Part shown: in pieces, positions 16,644 through 24,645 of the stretch | How positions within the stretch are numbered: the stretch's first letter is position 1 | Layout of the letters: each line of letters starts with the position of its first letter | DNA from: Alphaproteobacteria bacterium | Lineage (GTDB): Bacteria > Pseudomonadota > Alphaproteobacteria > Rhizobiales > JAJFHC01 | Length of the DNA: 36,746 nt | NCBI GenBank assembly: GCA_021775805.1 | Contig: JAJFHD010000022.1 | Coordinates: 1-36,746 of the forward strand | Direction: 5' to 3' | Notes under the pieces: model-generated | Told to the model about the DNA's origin: nothing | What the model saw: the letters and a program-made list of their open reading frames with translations, nothing else | Databases searched by the model: none | Position numbers and translations under genes: made by a program

Positions 16644-17936
16644 ATGACCCAGAAAACAATTGCTTTTTTCCCCGAGGCCGCCTTCGGCCCGGCGCTCAAC
16701 TCGGTCGGCATTGCCCAGGCTGTCGAAAAACTGGGCCACAAGGCCGTCTTTCTGTCAGACCCGGGATTCGTCGAGATCTATCAAGGCTATGGCTTCGATT
16801 GCCATCCGGTGAACCTGTCTGAGCCGATGCCGCCGGAAGAGATGGCAAAGTTCTGGGAGGATTTCATCAATGGCCATATCCCCAATTTTGCCAAGAGCCC
16901 ATACGATCAGATCGACAATTACGTCAAGGAATGCTGGGAGGCTATCGTCGACAGCGCGAAATGGGCCGAAAAGGATCTGCCGGGCGTGCTGGCAACGATC
17001 AAGCCGGATGTCATCTGTGTCGACAACGTGATCCTGTTCCCGGCGATCAAGCGATACGCCGCCGAGAACGGCAAGCCGTGGGTCCGCATCATTTCGTGTT
17101 CGGAAAACGAAATCGAGGACCCGGCAATCCCGCCTCACCTGTCCGGTTGCGGCGAGAACGACTCCGCCTGTCACGCAAGCTACCGCGCGCGATTCCATGA
17201 AGTCATCAAGCCGATCCATGACGACTTTAATGCGTTCCTGGCGTCGTGCGATGAAGCGCCTTATCCCATCGGGGAGTTCTTCGAGGCCTCGCCTCACATG
17301 AACCTGCTGCTCTATCCCGAGTCCGTAAAATTCAACCGTTCCAAGCCACTGGACCCTGCCCGGTTTCAGTACCTGGAAGGCTGCGTGCGCAAGGACGAGG
17401 ATTATCAGATCCCGCAGTTCAAGGCCCACAACGACAAGCCCCTGCTCTATGTGAGTTATGGATCACTGGGGGCAGGCGACACCGAACTGCTGAAACGGGT
17501 GATTGCGACGATCTCGAAAATGGAAGTTCGCGCCCTGGTCAATGTCGGCGACTACGAGGCGGCCTACGACGACATCCCCGACAATGTCCATATCGCCGGC
17601 TGGTATCCGCAACCCTCAGTGATCCCGCAGGTCGACGCTGTGATCCACCACGGGGGCAACAACAGTTTCACCGAATGCCTGTACTTCGGCAAACCGGCAA
17701 TCATCATGGCATACGTCTGGGACGGACATGACAATGCCACCAGAGTCCAGGAGACCGGCCATGGTTTCAAGCTTGACCGTTACGACTGGACCGACGAGGA
17801 CATGGCCGCCAGGATCAACGCCATGCTGACCGACGGTGCGATGAAAGCCAAACTCGCTGCAACCTCGGCCCACATGCAGTCGCAGCACGGTCCAACCAAG
17901 GCCGCCGGCATCCTCAACGACCTGCTGGGCGCCTGA
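16644..17936 (+). CDS. GT1-family (UDP-glycosyltransferase-like) glycosyltransferase
   Basis: A 430-residue GT-B glycosyltransferase of the MGT/UGT type. Such enzymes transfer a sugar from a nucleotide sugar to a small acceptor in the cytoplasm. The N-terminal acceptor domain starts IAFFPEAAFGPALNSVGIAQ, with the loop after the first beta strand. The C-terminal donor domain has LLYVSYGSLG near residue 268, and HHGGNNSFTECLYFGKPAII with DGHDNATR near residues 333-362; the latter matches the HGG...E...GKP...D..NA donor-binding signature. It has no signal peptide. It has a GGGAGG ribosome site, lies 21 bases after the ATPase gene and 2 bases before the first cupin gene. A glycosyltransferase is unexpected in an uptake and oxidation operon. 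Acceptor and donor are unknown. Confidence 0.88.
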   Translation: MTQKTIAFFPEAAFGPALNSVGIAQAVEKLGHKAVFLSDPGFVEIYQGYGFDCHPVNLSEPMPPEEMAKFWEDFINGHIPNFAKSPYDQIDNYVKECWEAIVDSAKWAEKDLPGVLATIKPDVICVDNVILFPAIKRYAAENGKPWVRIISCSENEIEDPAIPPHLSGCGENDSACHASYRARFHEVIKPIHDDFNAFLASCDEAPYPIGEFFEASPHMNLLLYPESVKFNRSKPLDPARFQYLEGCVRKDEDYQIPQFKAHNDKPLLYVSYGSLGAGDTELLKRVIATISKMEVRALVNVGDYEAAYDDIPDNVHIAGWYPQPSVIPQVDAVIHHGGNNSFTECLYFGKPAIIMAYVWDGHDNATRVQETGHGFKLDRYDWTDEDMAARINAMLTDGAMKAKLAATSAHMQSQHGPTKAAGILNDLLGA

Positions 17937-17938
17937 AC

Positions 17939-18307
17939 ATGCCGACCAACCTCAATGCATCAGCCCCGCATATCGCCGGAGCCTCAACCTGGTCTGACGA
18001 TCTGGTCGACTGGGGCGGCCATCTGGAGCCGATTGACGGACAGTCGACCAATACCGGCAGGCTGTTGTGGAAAGGCGAGGAGGACGGCCTGCCGGAAGCC
18101 GGCGTCTGGCAATGCACGCCCGGTAGTTGGCGCCTCGAACTGCCCCGTGACGAACTGGTGCACTTTGTGTCGGGCCGGGCAACCTACAGTGCCGACAATG
18201 GCGAGGTTATTGAGGTGGCACCGGCCACTGTCGTGCACTTCCAGGAGGGATGGTCAGGCACGGTGGTTGTCCACGAAACCATTCGCAGCGTTTACATGTT
18301 TCGTTAA
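17939..18307 (+). CDS. Small cupin protein 1 (DUF861 / Cupin_3 type)
   Basis: A 122-residue single-domain cupin. The central pattern GVWQCTPGSWRLELPRDELV, then HFVSGRATYSADNGEV, ends in VHFQEGWSGTVVVHETIRSV; it matches the Cupin_3 (DUF861) family. This family includes (S)-ureidoglycine aminohydrolase domains and proteins beside amine and amino-acid catabolic genes. The exact reaction of stand-alone members is mostly unknown. Possible metal ligands are the E and H of DELVHF. It starts 2 bases after the glycosyltransferase stop, and the next gene is a clear paralogue. It may bind or process the small molecule imported by the ABC system. Confidence 0.82.
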   Translation: MPTNLNASAPHIAGASTWSDDLVDWGGHLEPIDGQSTNTGRLLWKGEEDGLPEAGVWQCTPGSWRLELPRDELVHFVSGRATYSADNGEVIEVAPATVVHFQEGWSGTVVVHETIRSVYMFR

Positions 18308-18318
18308 AAAGGAATCTC

Positions 18319-18693
18319 ATGAGTGCATTAAGCAAAAATCAAACCGAGACCGCGACGCCGGTAATGCGCAATCCGCGTGAGATTGCGGATGTGGTCGATT
18401 GGGGCGTTATCCCGACCATGATCGAGGGGGAAAGCCGGACCTCCGGCGTCCTGCTCCACAAGGGGCCGGATGGCAGCCCTGAGTCCGGGGTCTGGATCTG
18501 CACCCCCGGCTACTGGAACTGTCATGTGACTGCCGATGAAATGTGCCACTTTCTCGAAGGCCGCTGCACCTACACACACGAGTCCGGCGAAGTCATCGAG
18601 ATAGAACCGGACACGGCAGCGTTTTTCCCAAAAGACTGGAAGGGCACGTGCCGGGTGCATGAAACCGTCCGCAAGGTCTACATGATCCGCTGA
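18319..18693 (+). CDS. Small cupin protein 2 (DUF861 / Cupin_3 type)
   Basis: A 124-residue paralogue of the preceding cupin. The two share about half of their residues over the core, including GVW-CTPG-W, DE--HF--GR-TY, GEVIE and VHET-R-VYM-R. The start at 18319 follows AAGGA at a good spacing; the frame is open upstream to 18250 but that overlaps the first cupin gene. It has extra cysteines (CTPGYWNC, DEMCHF, GRCTY) that the first copy lacks, so the two may differ in metal or substrate. Two separate cupins could form a heterodimer resembling a two-domain bicupin, which is inference. Confidence 0.82.
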   Translation: MSALSKNQTETATPVMRNPREIADVVDWGVIPTMIEGESRTSGVLLHKGPDGSPESGVWICTPGYWNCHVTADEMCHFLEGRCTYTHESGEVIEIEPDTAAFFPKDWKGTCRVHETVRKVYMIR

Positions 18694-18715
18694 GTCTCGG
18701 AATCGAGGATTCTCC

Positions 18716-20269
18716 ATGATCTGTTACGATCACAACGACCCCTGTTGCTTCGTGGCGCCCGGTTATCGTCGCCTGACGGATGATCCTTGTGTTGACGTCA
18801 CCGACCCGGCAGACCAGAGCTTTGTTGGAAAACGTGTCGTCTGCGATCGTCAAACTGTCGACGGCGTCATCCTGGAGGCAAACACAGCCCAGAAGGCCTG
18901 GGCCCGCCTGGACGTAAAGACACGGGCAGGGTACCTGCACCGCATTGCCGACGCGATCGAGAACTCCGATCCGGCGCCCTGCAGCGTGCTGCTGACCCGT
19001 GAGATGGGCAAACCCTATCCGGAATCCGTCGGCGAGATTGCTAACTGCGGTGCGGTCTTTCGTTATTTTGCCGAAATGGCCCGCGACGACGCGGGAAAGA
19101 TCGCGGGAACCACGCAGACCGGATCGTTTCAGTATAGCCGTGTTGAGCCTTACGGCGTGTCCGTTCACATCGTGCCGTTCAACTTCCCCATACTTCTGGC
19201 CTGCTGGACCGTTGCAGCATCGCTGGCGGCAGGCAATGCCTGCATCGTCAAACCGGCGGAGCCAACCACTCTTTCCACGCTGAAATTCATGGAGAATTTT
19301 TCCGGTCTGCCTGCAGGGCTCGTCTCCTGTCTTCCGGGCGGAGCTGAAACCGGCCAGACGTTGGTCCGGTCCGGCGATACCCATGCCGTTGTGTTTACCG
19401 GTTCGGTCGCCGGTGGCAAGGCGGTTGCCGCTGATTGCGCCGCGTTGCTCAAGCCATGCGTGATTGAGGCTGGCGGGTCCGATCCGATGATCATCACGGA
19501 ACACGCGCCTCTCGACATCGCGGCTCAGGGCAGTGTAACCGCGGCATTTCATCTAAGCGGGCAGATCTGCACCTCGGCGGAACGGTTCTTTGTTCATGAA
19601 GCGGTTCACGACCGGTTTGTCGATGCCTTCGTGAAGCACACCAGAAAGCTTCGGATCGGTCCAGGTCTGGAAAAATCCGAAATCGGACCCATGGTCAGCA
19701 AGGCCGCGCGGGACAAGGTCGAAGGACTGATTGCCCAGGCAGTATCAGCCGGGGCAATCGTCGAATGCGGCGGTAAACGGCCGGAAGGACTGGACGCGGG
19801 TTGGTTCTATGAGCCGACCATCCTGACCGGTGTCACGCCAGAGATGACCATCATGCAGGAAGAATGCTTCGGACCGGTTGCAGGCATCTGCAAGGTGGCG
19901 AGTTTTGAAGAAGCCATCGAGCGAGCGAACGACAGCCCCTTCGGTCTCGGCGCCTGCATCTTTACCACCGACATGGCGCAGGCCATGGAAGCGGTCGAGC
20001 GCATCCAGTCGGGAATGGTCTGGGTCAACAACCCGCTGATCGACAATGACGCGCTTCCCTTCGGCGGCTGGAAGATGTCCGGTGTGGGCCGGGAACTGGG
20101 ACGGCTCGGTCTCGATGCCTTCCGCCAGACAAAGATGGTTATGATCGATCACAATCCCATTCTTCATGAGTGGTGGTATCCCTATCCCGACGATTGGTTC
20201 TATGAAACCGGCGGCCGGAAACTGGACGGTCAGACGGCATCGCCCGCAACGGAGAACGCAGATGGCTGA
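18716..20269 (+). CDS. NAD(P)-dependent aldehyde dehydrogenase
   Basis: Oxidises an aldehyde to a carboxylic acid. The catalytic set is intact: N156 in PFNFP, the cofactor-binding FTGSVAGGK (227-235), the general base E251 in IEAGGSDP, and the nucleophile C285 in GQICTSAER. The C-terminal block EECFGPVAGI and NNPLIDNDALPFGGWKMSGV are family-typical. Two departures are noted: PFNFP replaces the common PWNFP, and IEAGG replaces LELGG. It has 517 residues with a tail rich in W and Y (EWWYPYPDDWFYE). Placed after a polyamine-type importer, it may oxidise an amino-aldehyde or a semialdehyde from the next enzyme. It overlaps the next gene by 8 bases. Confidence 0.93.
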   Translation: MICYDHNDPCCFVAPGYRRLTDDPCVDVTDPADQSFVGKRVVCDRQTVDGVILEANTAQKAWARLDVKTRAGYLHRIADAIENSDPAPCSVLLTREMGKPYPESVGEIANCGAVFRYFAEMARDDAGKIAGTTQTGSFQYSRVEPYGVSVHIVPFNFPILLACWTVAASLAAGNACIVKPAEPTTLSTLKFMENFSGLPAGLVSCLPGGAETGQTLVRSGDTHAVVFTGSVAGGKAVAADCAALLKPCVIEAGGSDPMIITEHAPLDIAAQGSVTAAFHLSGQICTSAERFFVHEAVHDRFVDAFVKHTRKLRIGPGLEKSEIGPMVSKAARDKVEGLIAQAVSAGAIVECGGKRPEGLDAGWFYEPTILTGVTPEMTIMQEECFGPVAGICKVASFEEAIERANDSPFGLGACIFTTDMAQAMEAVERIQSGMVWVNNPLIDNDALPFGGWKMSGVGRELGRLGLDAFRQTKMVMIDHNPILHEWWYPYPDDWFYETGGRKLDGQTASPATENADG

Positions 20270-21461
20270 CATTGTGATCCTGGGTGGGGCCGGCTTGATG
20301 GGCTCTGGCGTCGTGCGCGATCTGGTATCGGATCTGGCGATTGTCGACATCGACCGGATCAGGATCTGCGATGTGTCAAACCCAGCAATGGAAAAACTGA
20401 CGGACGAACTGAAGGACAGCCGGCTTGAGACCCATCGGCTCGACGCGTCAGACAAGACGCAGCTTGCGGCGGCCGTCGAAGGCTTCGATCTTTGCATCAA
20501 CGCGGTGCCAACAATGGCGGGCTTCCAGATGCAGATATTTGAAGCAGCCTTTGACGCGCACAGCGCTTATGTCGATCTGGGCGGGCTCGGCGTCTATACG
20601 GTCAAGCAGAAAGCCGAGCACGAGCGTTTTCTCTCAGCCGGAGTCACCGCTGTCATCAGCACAGGCTCCGACCCGGGCATGTCGAATGTGACCTGCCGTG
20701 CCGTGGCCGACGAGCTCGACCGGATTGACCGCATCAATCTCTACTGGGCCGCGGAGCTCGTGGGTCCGGAAAATCCGGTGCTTGTGCCGCCCTACAGCAT
20801 TTCCACGGTTCTGGCGGAGTATGCTCATCCCAGCACTCAGTTTCTCGACGGCCGGCACACAGAATGTGCGCCCATGACAGGGGTGGAAGTCTTGGATCTG
20901 CCGGAACCCTGGGGCCGGACCGAATTCATGTACTCACCTCATTCCGAACAACTGACGGTTCCTCTGGCCGACGGCATTCGTGAGAAGGGCATCCAGGAGT
21001 TCACCTGGAAACTCCATCTGCCGCACCGCGAGCACGAAGCCTGGGTCGGACTGGTCAAGGCGGGCTTCGGTGACCTCGACGCAAGCGTCGAGATCAACGG
21101 TAACAAGGTGCGCGCACTCGACGTCCTGGGTGCCGTGATCAATCGCAACATCGAGCAGAACACCGACCGGATGCCGGAGCAGGAAGGACACGAAATTCAT
21201 TTCGCGATCGGCCACGGTACACGGGAGGGGCGTCCTGCCCGGGTGAAATGTCAGGTGATCGTACGTCCGGATCCGATGTACGACGACTATGTCGATGCCG
21301 GAACTTCGATGAACGTCTCGATTTCGGCCCAGTTGATGCTGAAGAACGGTCCGCGGCCGGGCGTCTGGGCGCCGGAGGAGTTTTTTGACGTTTCGGAGTA
21401 CTTCGAGGAACTCCGGCGCCGGCGGTTCGTCACCGATACGACGATCGAGTATCTCGACTGA
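20262..21461 (+). CDS. Saccharopine-dehydrogenase-like NAD(P)-dependent oxidoreductase
   Basis: A 399-residue protein with an N-terminal Rossmann fold (MADIVILGGAGLMGSGVVRD, then the acidic end of strand 2 near ICDVSN) and the saccharopine-dehydrogenase layout. Characteristic parts are CINAVPTMAGFQMQIFEAA, AYVDLGG and STGSDPGMSNVTCR. Relatives include lysine 6-dehydrogenase and carboxyspermidine dehydrogenase. All work on a C-N bond next to an amino acid or amine, which fits an amine importer and an aldehyde dehydrogenase in the same operon. The exact reaction is not readable. The start at 20262 has GGAG upstream and overlaps the aldehyde dehydrogenase stop, so it is translationally coupled. 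It ends the nine-gene operon. Confidence 0.85.
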   Translation: MADIVILGGAGLMGSGVVRDLVSDLAIVDIDRIRICDVSNPAMEKLTDELKDSRLETHRLDASDKTQLAAAVEGFDLCINAVPTMAGFQMQIFEAAFDAHSAYVDLGGLGVYTVKQKAEHERFLSAGVTAVISTGSDPGMSNVTCRAVADELDRIDRINLYWAAELVGPENPVLVPPYSISTVLAEYAHPSTQFLDGRHTECAPMTGVEVLDLPEPWGRTEFMYSPHSEQLTVPLADGIREKGIQEFTWKLHLPHREHEAWVGLVKAGFGDLDASVEINGNKVRALDVLGAVINRNIEQNTDRMPEQEGHEIHFAIGHGTREGRPARVKCQVIVRPDPMYDDYVDAGTSMNVSISAQLMLKNGPRPGVWAPEEFFDVSEYFEELRRRRFVTDTTIEYLD

Positions 21462-21492
21462 TCACCATGTCTATCAAGAGGCTCGACGCGCC

Positions 21493-21557
21493 AAAAAAAC
21501 TTGTCATGTATGTGTTTGACGCGTACATCTCCTGAACAACTGCGCACGAGGACGACA
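21493..21557 (-). repeat. Convergent-junction repeat, copy C (shortened, opposite orientation)
   Basis: Read on the minus strand this copy begins with the same 16-mer as copy A (its complement is 21542-21557). A 12-base middle follows instead of 33, then GATG, a hairpin and GACAAGTTTTTTT. As plus-strand RNA, UGUAUGUG (21507-21514) and CGCGUACA (21520-21527) pair over 8 bp with two G-U pairs around a 5-base loop. Minus-strand RNA would have two mismatches there. It lies between the tails of the saccharopine-dehydrogenase-like gene and the large TRAP permease gene. Confidence 0.75.
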
Positions 21558-21593
21558 GTTAAGAGGGGATGGAGCGGGTTTTTCCCAAAAACA

Positions 21594-23039
21594 TCAGTTG
21601 ATCTGCTTTGGCAGCCAGGTCGCCATCTCCGGAAAGGCAATCAGCAGCCCGAGCACAAAGCCCTCGATCGCGATGAACGGCAGCGCCGACCGTACCACCT
21701 GTCCAAGTGTCACGTGCATGGGGGCGACGCCCTTCATCACATAGAGCAGCAGCCCGAATGGCGGCGTCAGGAGAGAAATCTCCATGGTGATCAGCATCAG
21801 CACCATCAGCCAGACGACGTCGATGTCGAACACCACCTGAAACGACTGCGATCCCAACAGGAAAAACGGCAAGGTCAGCAGCAGCATGCTGACCTGATCC
21901 ATGAAGGCGCCCAGAAACAGCAGCACGCCCATCATGATAAGCACCACGCTCAGCGGTGTCAGGTCAAGCGTGGCCACATAGGTCAGCAGGCCGTCGGTGG
22001 CACCGGAGTTCGACAGCGCCTGGCTGAACACCAGCGATCCCGCGATGATGAACAGGATCATGGTGTTGATCTTCGCGGTTTCCATCAGCGACTTTGTGAT
22101 GGCCCGCCAGGTAAAATCTGCGCCCTCGACACCGGAGATCCTGATCGTGTTCTTGAACAGGCGGAAGAAACAGCACGCTGCCAAAGACGCCATGCAGCCC
22201 AGCGCGGCCGCTTCTGTAGGCGCGGCGATCTTGTAGAAAATGCTGCCGACCACGACAACAAAGATTATGAGCAGCGGCAGGATGTAGAACACGAACGGGA
22301 GTACGCGGTTGACCGGGCGCCGCCACTTGCCCCCATAGGCGGCGTACAAGCGCGTTTGACCGCCAATGACAAACTCTAAAGTGACCGGCTCGTCGAGTGC
22401 GGCTTCGTCGGGCACGTAGCTGGGCGCCAGTTCCGGATTGATCGTGCAGCGACCGATGACATAGGCCACGAACAGCACAGCCATGAGGACACCCGGCACG
22501 ATGCCCGCGATCAGCAATTGCGCTACCGACTGTTCGGCAAGGCTTGCCAGCAGGACCGCCAACGCCGACGGCGGGATCAGCATGGCAATGCCGCCGACTG
22601 CCATGATCGGTCCCATGGCGATGGACGGCTGATAGCCGCGCTTGAGCATGTCGGGCAGGAGAACCGAGCCCAGGATGGCGGTGTTGGCGATGGTCGAGCC
22701 CGACAGCGACGAAAACACCGTGCCGCCGACAATCGACACCACCGACAGCCTGCCGGGCACGCGCGATATCATCCGGTCGATCGCGCCGATGGCCTTGAAG
22801 GCAACCCCGGTCTGCAAGAGGATCTCGCCCATCAGCAAAAACAGGGCGATGGGCGCCAGCGTGAACTTGATCGCGTTGTGAAATTCCATCGGCATGAAGA
22901 CCAGACCGATGTCGCCGTTGATGAACAGGGCGGTGCCCAGCACGTTGGCGGCAAAGAACGCAAGAGCAACCGGCATGCCGAGGAACATTGCAGTACAGAC
23001 CGTACCGAGCAGCAGAACCAGCGCTAGATACCATTCCAT
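21594..23039 (-). CDS. TRAP transporter large permease (DctM family)
   Basis: Large membrane subunit of the second TRAP system. The 481 residues have about twelve to fourteen hydrophobic segments. DctM hallmarks include SGSTIANTAILGSVLLPDML near residue 115, GGIAMLIPPSALAVLLASL near residue 149 and APTEAAALGCMASL near residue 273. Near the end, ITMEISLLTPPFGLLLYVMKG is typical. It is longer than the 434-residue permease at 1720-3024 because of a loop of about 60 residues near residues 200-265. It starts 3 bases after the small permease stop and is the last gene of the leftward operon. Confidence 0.94.
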   Translation of the reverse strand: MEWYLALVLLLGTVCTAMFLGMPVALAFFAANVLGTALFINGDIGLVFMPMEFHNAIKFTLAPIALFLLMGEILLQTGVAFKAIGAIDRMISRVPGRLSVVSIVGGTVFSSLSGSTIANTAILGSVLLPDMLKRGYQPSIAMGPIMAVGGIAMLIPPSALAVLLASLAEQSVAQLLIAGIVPGVLMAVLFVAYVIGRCTINPELAPSYVPDEAALDEPVTLEFVIGGQTRLYAAYGGKWRRPVNRVLPFVFYILPLLIIFVVVVGSIFYKIAAPTEAAALGCMASLAACCFFRLFKNTIRISGVEGADFTWRAITKSLMETAKINTMILFIIAGSLVFSQALSNSGATDGLLTYVATLDLTPLSVVLIMMGVLLFLGAFMDQVSMLLLTLPFFLLGSQSFQVVFDIDVVWLMVLMLITMEISLLTPPFGLLLYVMKGVAPMHVTLGQVVRSALPFIAIEGFVLGLLIAFPEMATWLPKQIN

Positions 23040-23042
23040 GGC

Positions 23043-23579
23043 TCAGAATCCCGACCGGGCGGTTTTTGCGGCGTCACCGGCGTCCGGGGCAGATCGCTGG
23101 GCCCGCAGCAGACGCAGTGCGAACTCCACGGCAAGCAAGAGAAACGACAGGGCAAAGATCACGAGCACGATCCAGTTCTCGATCCGCAGATCCTTGTCGG
23201 GCAGGGTGCCGTCCTCGAATTCGGAAAGGGCTGCACGAACACCGTAGAAGCACAGGACCAGGCATAGCGACATGCCCGCTCCATCGAGCAGTTTCTCCAG
23301 GGAAGACGTGAACTGTGCCGGCAACGCACCGATCAGCACGTCGATTTTGATGTGCGCACCTTGCTGTAAAACCCAGGGAGCGCCGATGAAAACGCCGGTA
23401 TACAGGGCATATTCGACCCCTTCGTAAAGCCACCACAGGCTGCCGATCTGGGTCTTGACGAGGAACAGGTTAACCGGGATCAGAACGGCAATCAGCCCGA
23501 TCGATCCCGCCACGAGGCAGGCGAGAAAAAGCACGAGCCTGTTAAAACCGGTCTCGAAGCGATCAAGGAGATGCTGCAT
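23043..23579 (-). CDS. TRAP transporter small permease (DctQ family)
   Basis: Small membrane subunit of the second TRAP system, 178 residues. Four hydrophobic segments are visible near residues 13-36, 54-72, 90-111 and 138-160. The GAPWVLQQGAHIKIDVL segment between the second and third helices is characteristic of DctQ proteins. It is followed after 3 bases by the large permease gene and preceded by a 85-base gap that holds a strong hairpin. It cooperates with the binding protein at 23665-24645. Confidence 0.9.
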   Translation of the reverse strand: MQHLLDRFETGFNRLVLFLACLVAGSIGLIAVLIPVNLFLVKTQIGSLWWLYEGVEYALYTGVFIGAPWVLQQGAHIKIDVLIGALPAQFTSSLEKLLDGAGMSLCLVLCFYGVRAALSEFEDGTLPDKDLRIENWIVLVIFALSFLLLAVEFALRLLRAQRSAPDAGDAAKTARSGF

Positions 23580-23615
23580 CGCGCGATCTGTCGAATCCGT
23601 GAGGTGATTTCGTCA

Positions 23616-23650
23616 GGAACGCGGAGGTCAATCCCTTGGCTCCGCGTTCC
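23616..23650 (-). terminator. Perfect 11-bp hairpin after the binding-protein gene
   Basis: GGAACGCGGAG (23616-23626) and CTCCGCGTTCC (23640-23650) pair perfectly around a 13-base loop. It begins 14 bases beyond the binding-protein stop, in the gap before the small permease gene. No clear T run follows in the direction of transcription. Its position repeats that of the hairpins at 1065-1093 and 13851-13878. Confidence 0.75.
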
Positions 23651-23664
23651 CAAAAATTTGGAGA

Positions 23665-24645
23665 CTACTTCGAGAACAGCGCCTTGAGCTTCGGCCCGTG
23701 TTCCGGGCTGCGCTCGATGACTTCGTCCCAGCCGGCCTTGGCAGCACCGGCCAGCCACTTGTCGCGGTTGGCCCCTTCCATGGCGATGGTCTTCATGCCC
23801 TCGCTGGCGGTCCAGGTGTTCTGTTTTTTGAGGGCGGCCTTGAAGCCATCGCTCGAGGGTTCGGCTTTCTCTTCAAACGCCAGCCCGACCTTGGTCATCA
23901 CATCCTGCTGTTCCTTCGTCAGCGTGTTCCACTTCTCCAAGTTGACCAGCGTGTGCAGGCTCGCGCTGTAGAAACCGGGGTCGACGCGATATTTTGTGAC
24001 TTTGACCCAGGTCGGCACCCAGCCAAGCGCGGGCCAGCCGTAGCCCTGAACCGTGCCGTTTTCCATGTAGGTGTAAACCTGCGCGATGTTCGAGGTCTGA
24101 ACCGTCGCCCCCAGCGATTTGAAAAAAGCCGTGTAGACCGGTGAGACCCGGAGATTCAGGCCTTTGAGATCGGGGCCCTCGATCGGCTTGCTGAGCCACA
24201 GGTGGAACGGGCCGAAATCATGATGTCGGGCAAGGAAATGGATGTTCTTGTCATTCAGCAGCTTCTGCATGTAGTCAAGCGCGCCGTTCCTGCGCAGCTC
24301 GGCATAGGAATGCTCCGAAAACCGCAACGCCGGTGCTTCGGGCAGAACATTGCCGAAATAGGCTTCCGTGCAGCCGACCACGTCATAGGCGCCCTTCGAC
24401 ATCTTCTGGGTCAGTGTAAAGGGGCTGCCGATGGCCGGCGCGCCGCCAACCATCTTGATCTGGATAACACCATTGCCCTGTTTGTTGATTTCATTAACGA
24501 CAGCTTCGAACGGTTTGCCGGGCGGGCTGCCGATCGGGAAGCAGCTGGCACCCGTCAGTGTCACTTCGTCTGCCAGAGCCGGTGACGTGGCGGCCAGGAC
24601 CGCAAGTGTTGCCGCACCAAGAATATTTCCAAGTTTTCTCGTCAT
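23665..24645 (-). CDS. TRAP transporter substrate-binding protein (DctP family)
   Basis: Periplasmic binding protein of the second TRAP system, 326 residues. The signal peptide MTRKLGNILGAATLAVLAAT ends near ALA|DE at residue 25. The mature part has GLNLRVSPVYTAFFKSLGAT, the TRAP-binding-protein block with the arginine that normally holds a carboxylate, followed by QVYTYMENGTVQGYGWP. The ATG at 24645 is preceded by GGGAGG and begins the signal peptide. The frame is open up to 25080, but that part lies over the divergent regulator gene and is a shadow. It is divergent from a MarR-type regulator, which probably controls it. The ligand is unknown. Confidence 0.93.
   Translation of the reverse strand: MTRKLGNILGAATLAVLAATSPALADEVTLTGASCFPIGSPPGKPFEAVVNEINKQGNGVIQIKMVGGAPAIGSPFTLTQKMSKGAYDVVGCTEAYFGNVLPEAPALRFSEHSYAELRRNGALDYMQKLLNDKNIHFLARHHDFGPFHLWLSKPIEGPDLKGLNLRVSPVYTAFFKSLGATVQTSNIAQVYTYMENGTVQGYGWPALGWVPTWVKVTKYRVDPGFYSASLHTLVNLEKWNTLTKEQQDVMTKVGLAFEEKAEPSSDGFKAALKKQNTWTASEGMKTIAMEGANRDKWLAGAAKAGWDEVIERSPEHGPKLKALFSK

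Noticed and set aside
15429..16739. Long open frame (436 codons) opposite the ABC ATPase gene
   Set aside because: It mirrors a strongly conserved PotA-type gene; composition is that of a reverse-strand shadow and no family features are seen.
21501..22379. Open frame (292 codons) on the plus strand through repeat copy C and the TRAP permease gene
   Set aside because: Rich in H, Q, R and D with no recognisable motif, and it overlaps a clear DctM gene.
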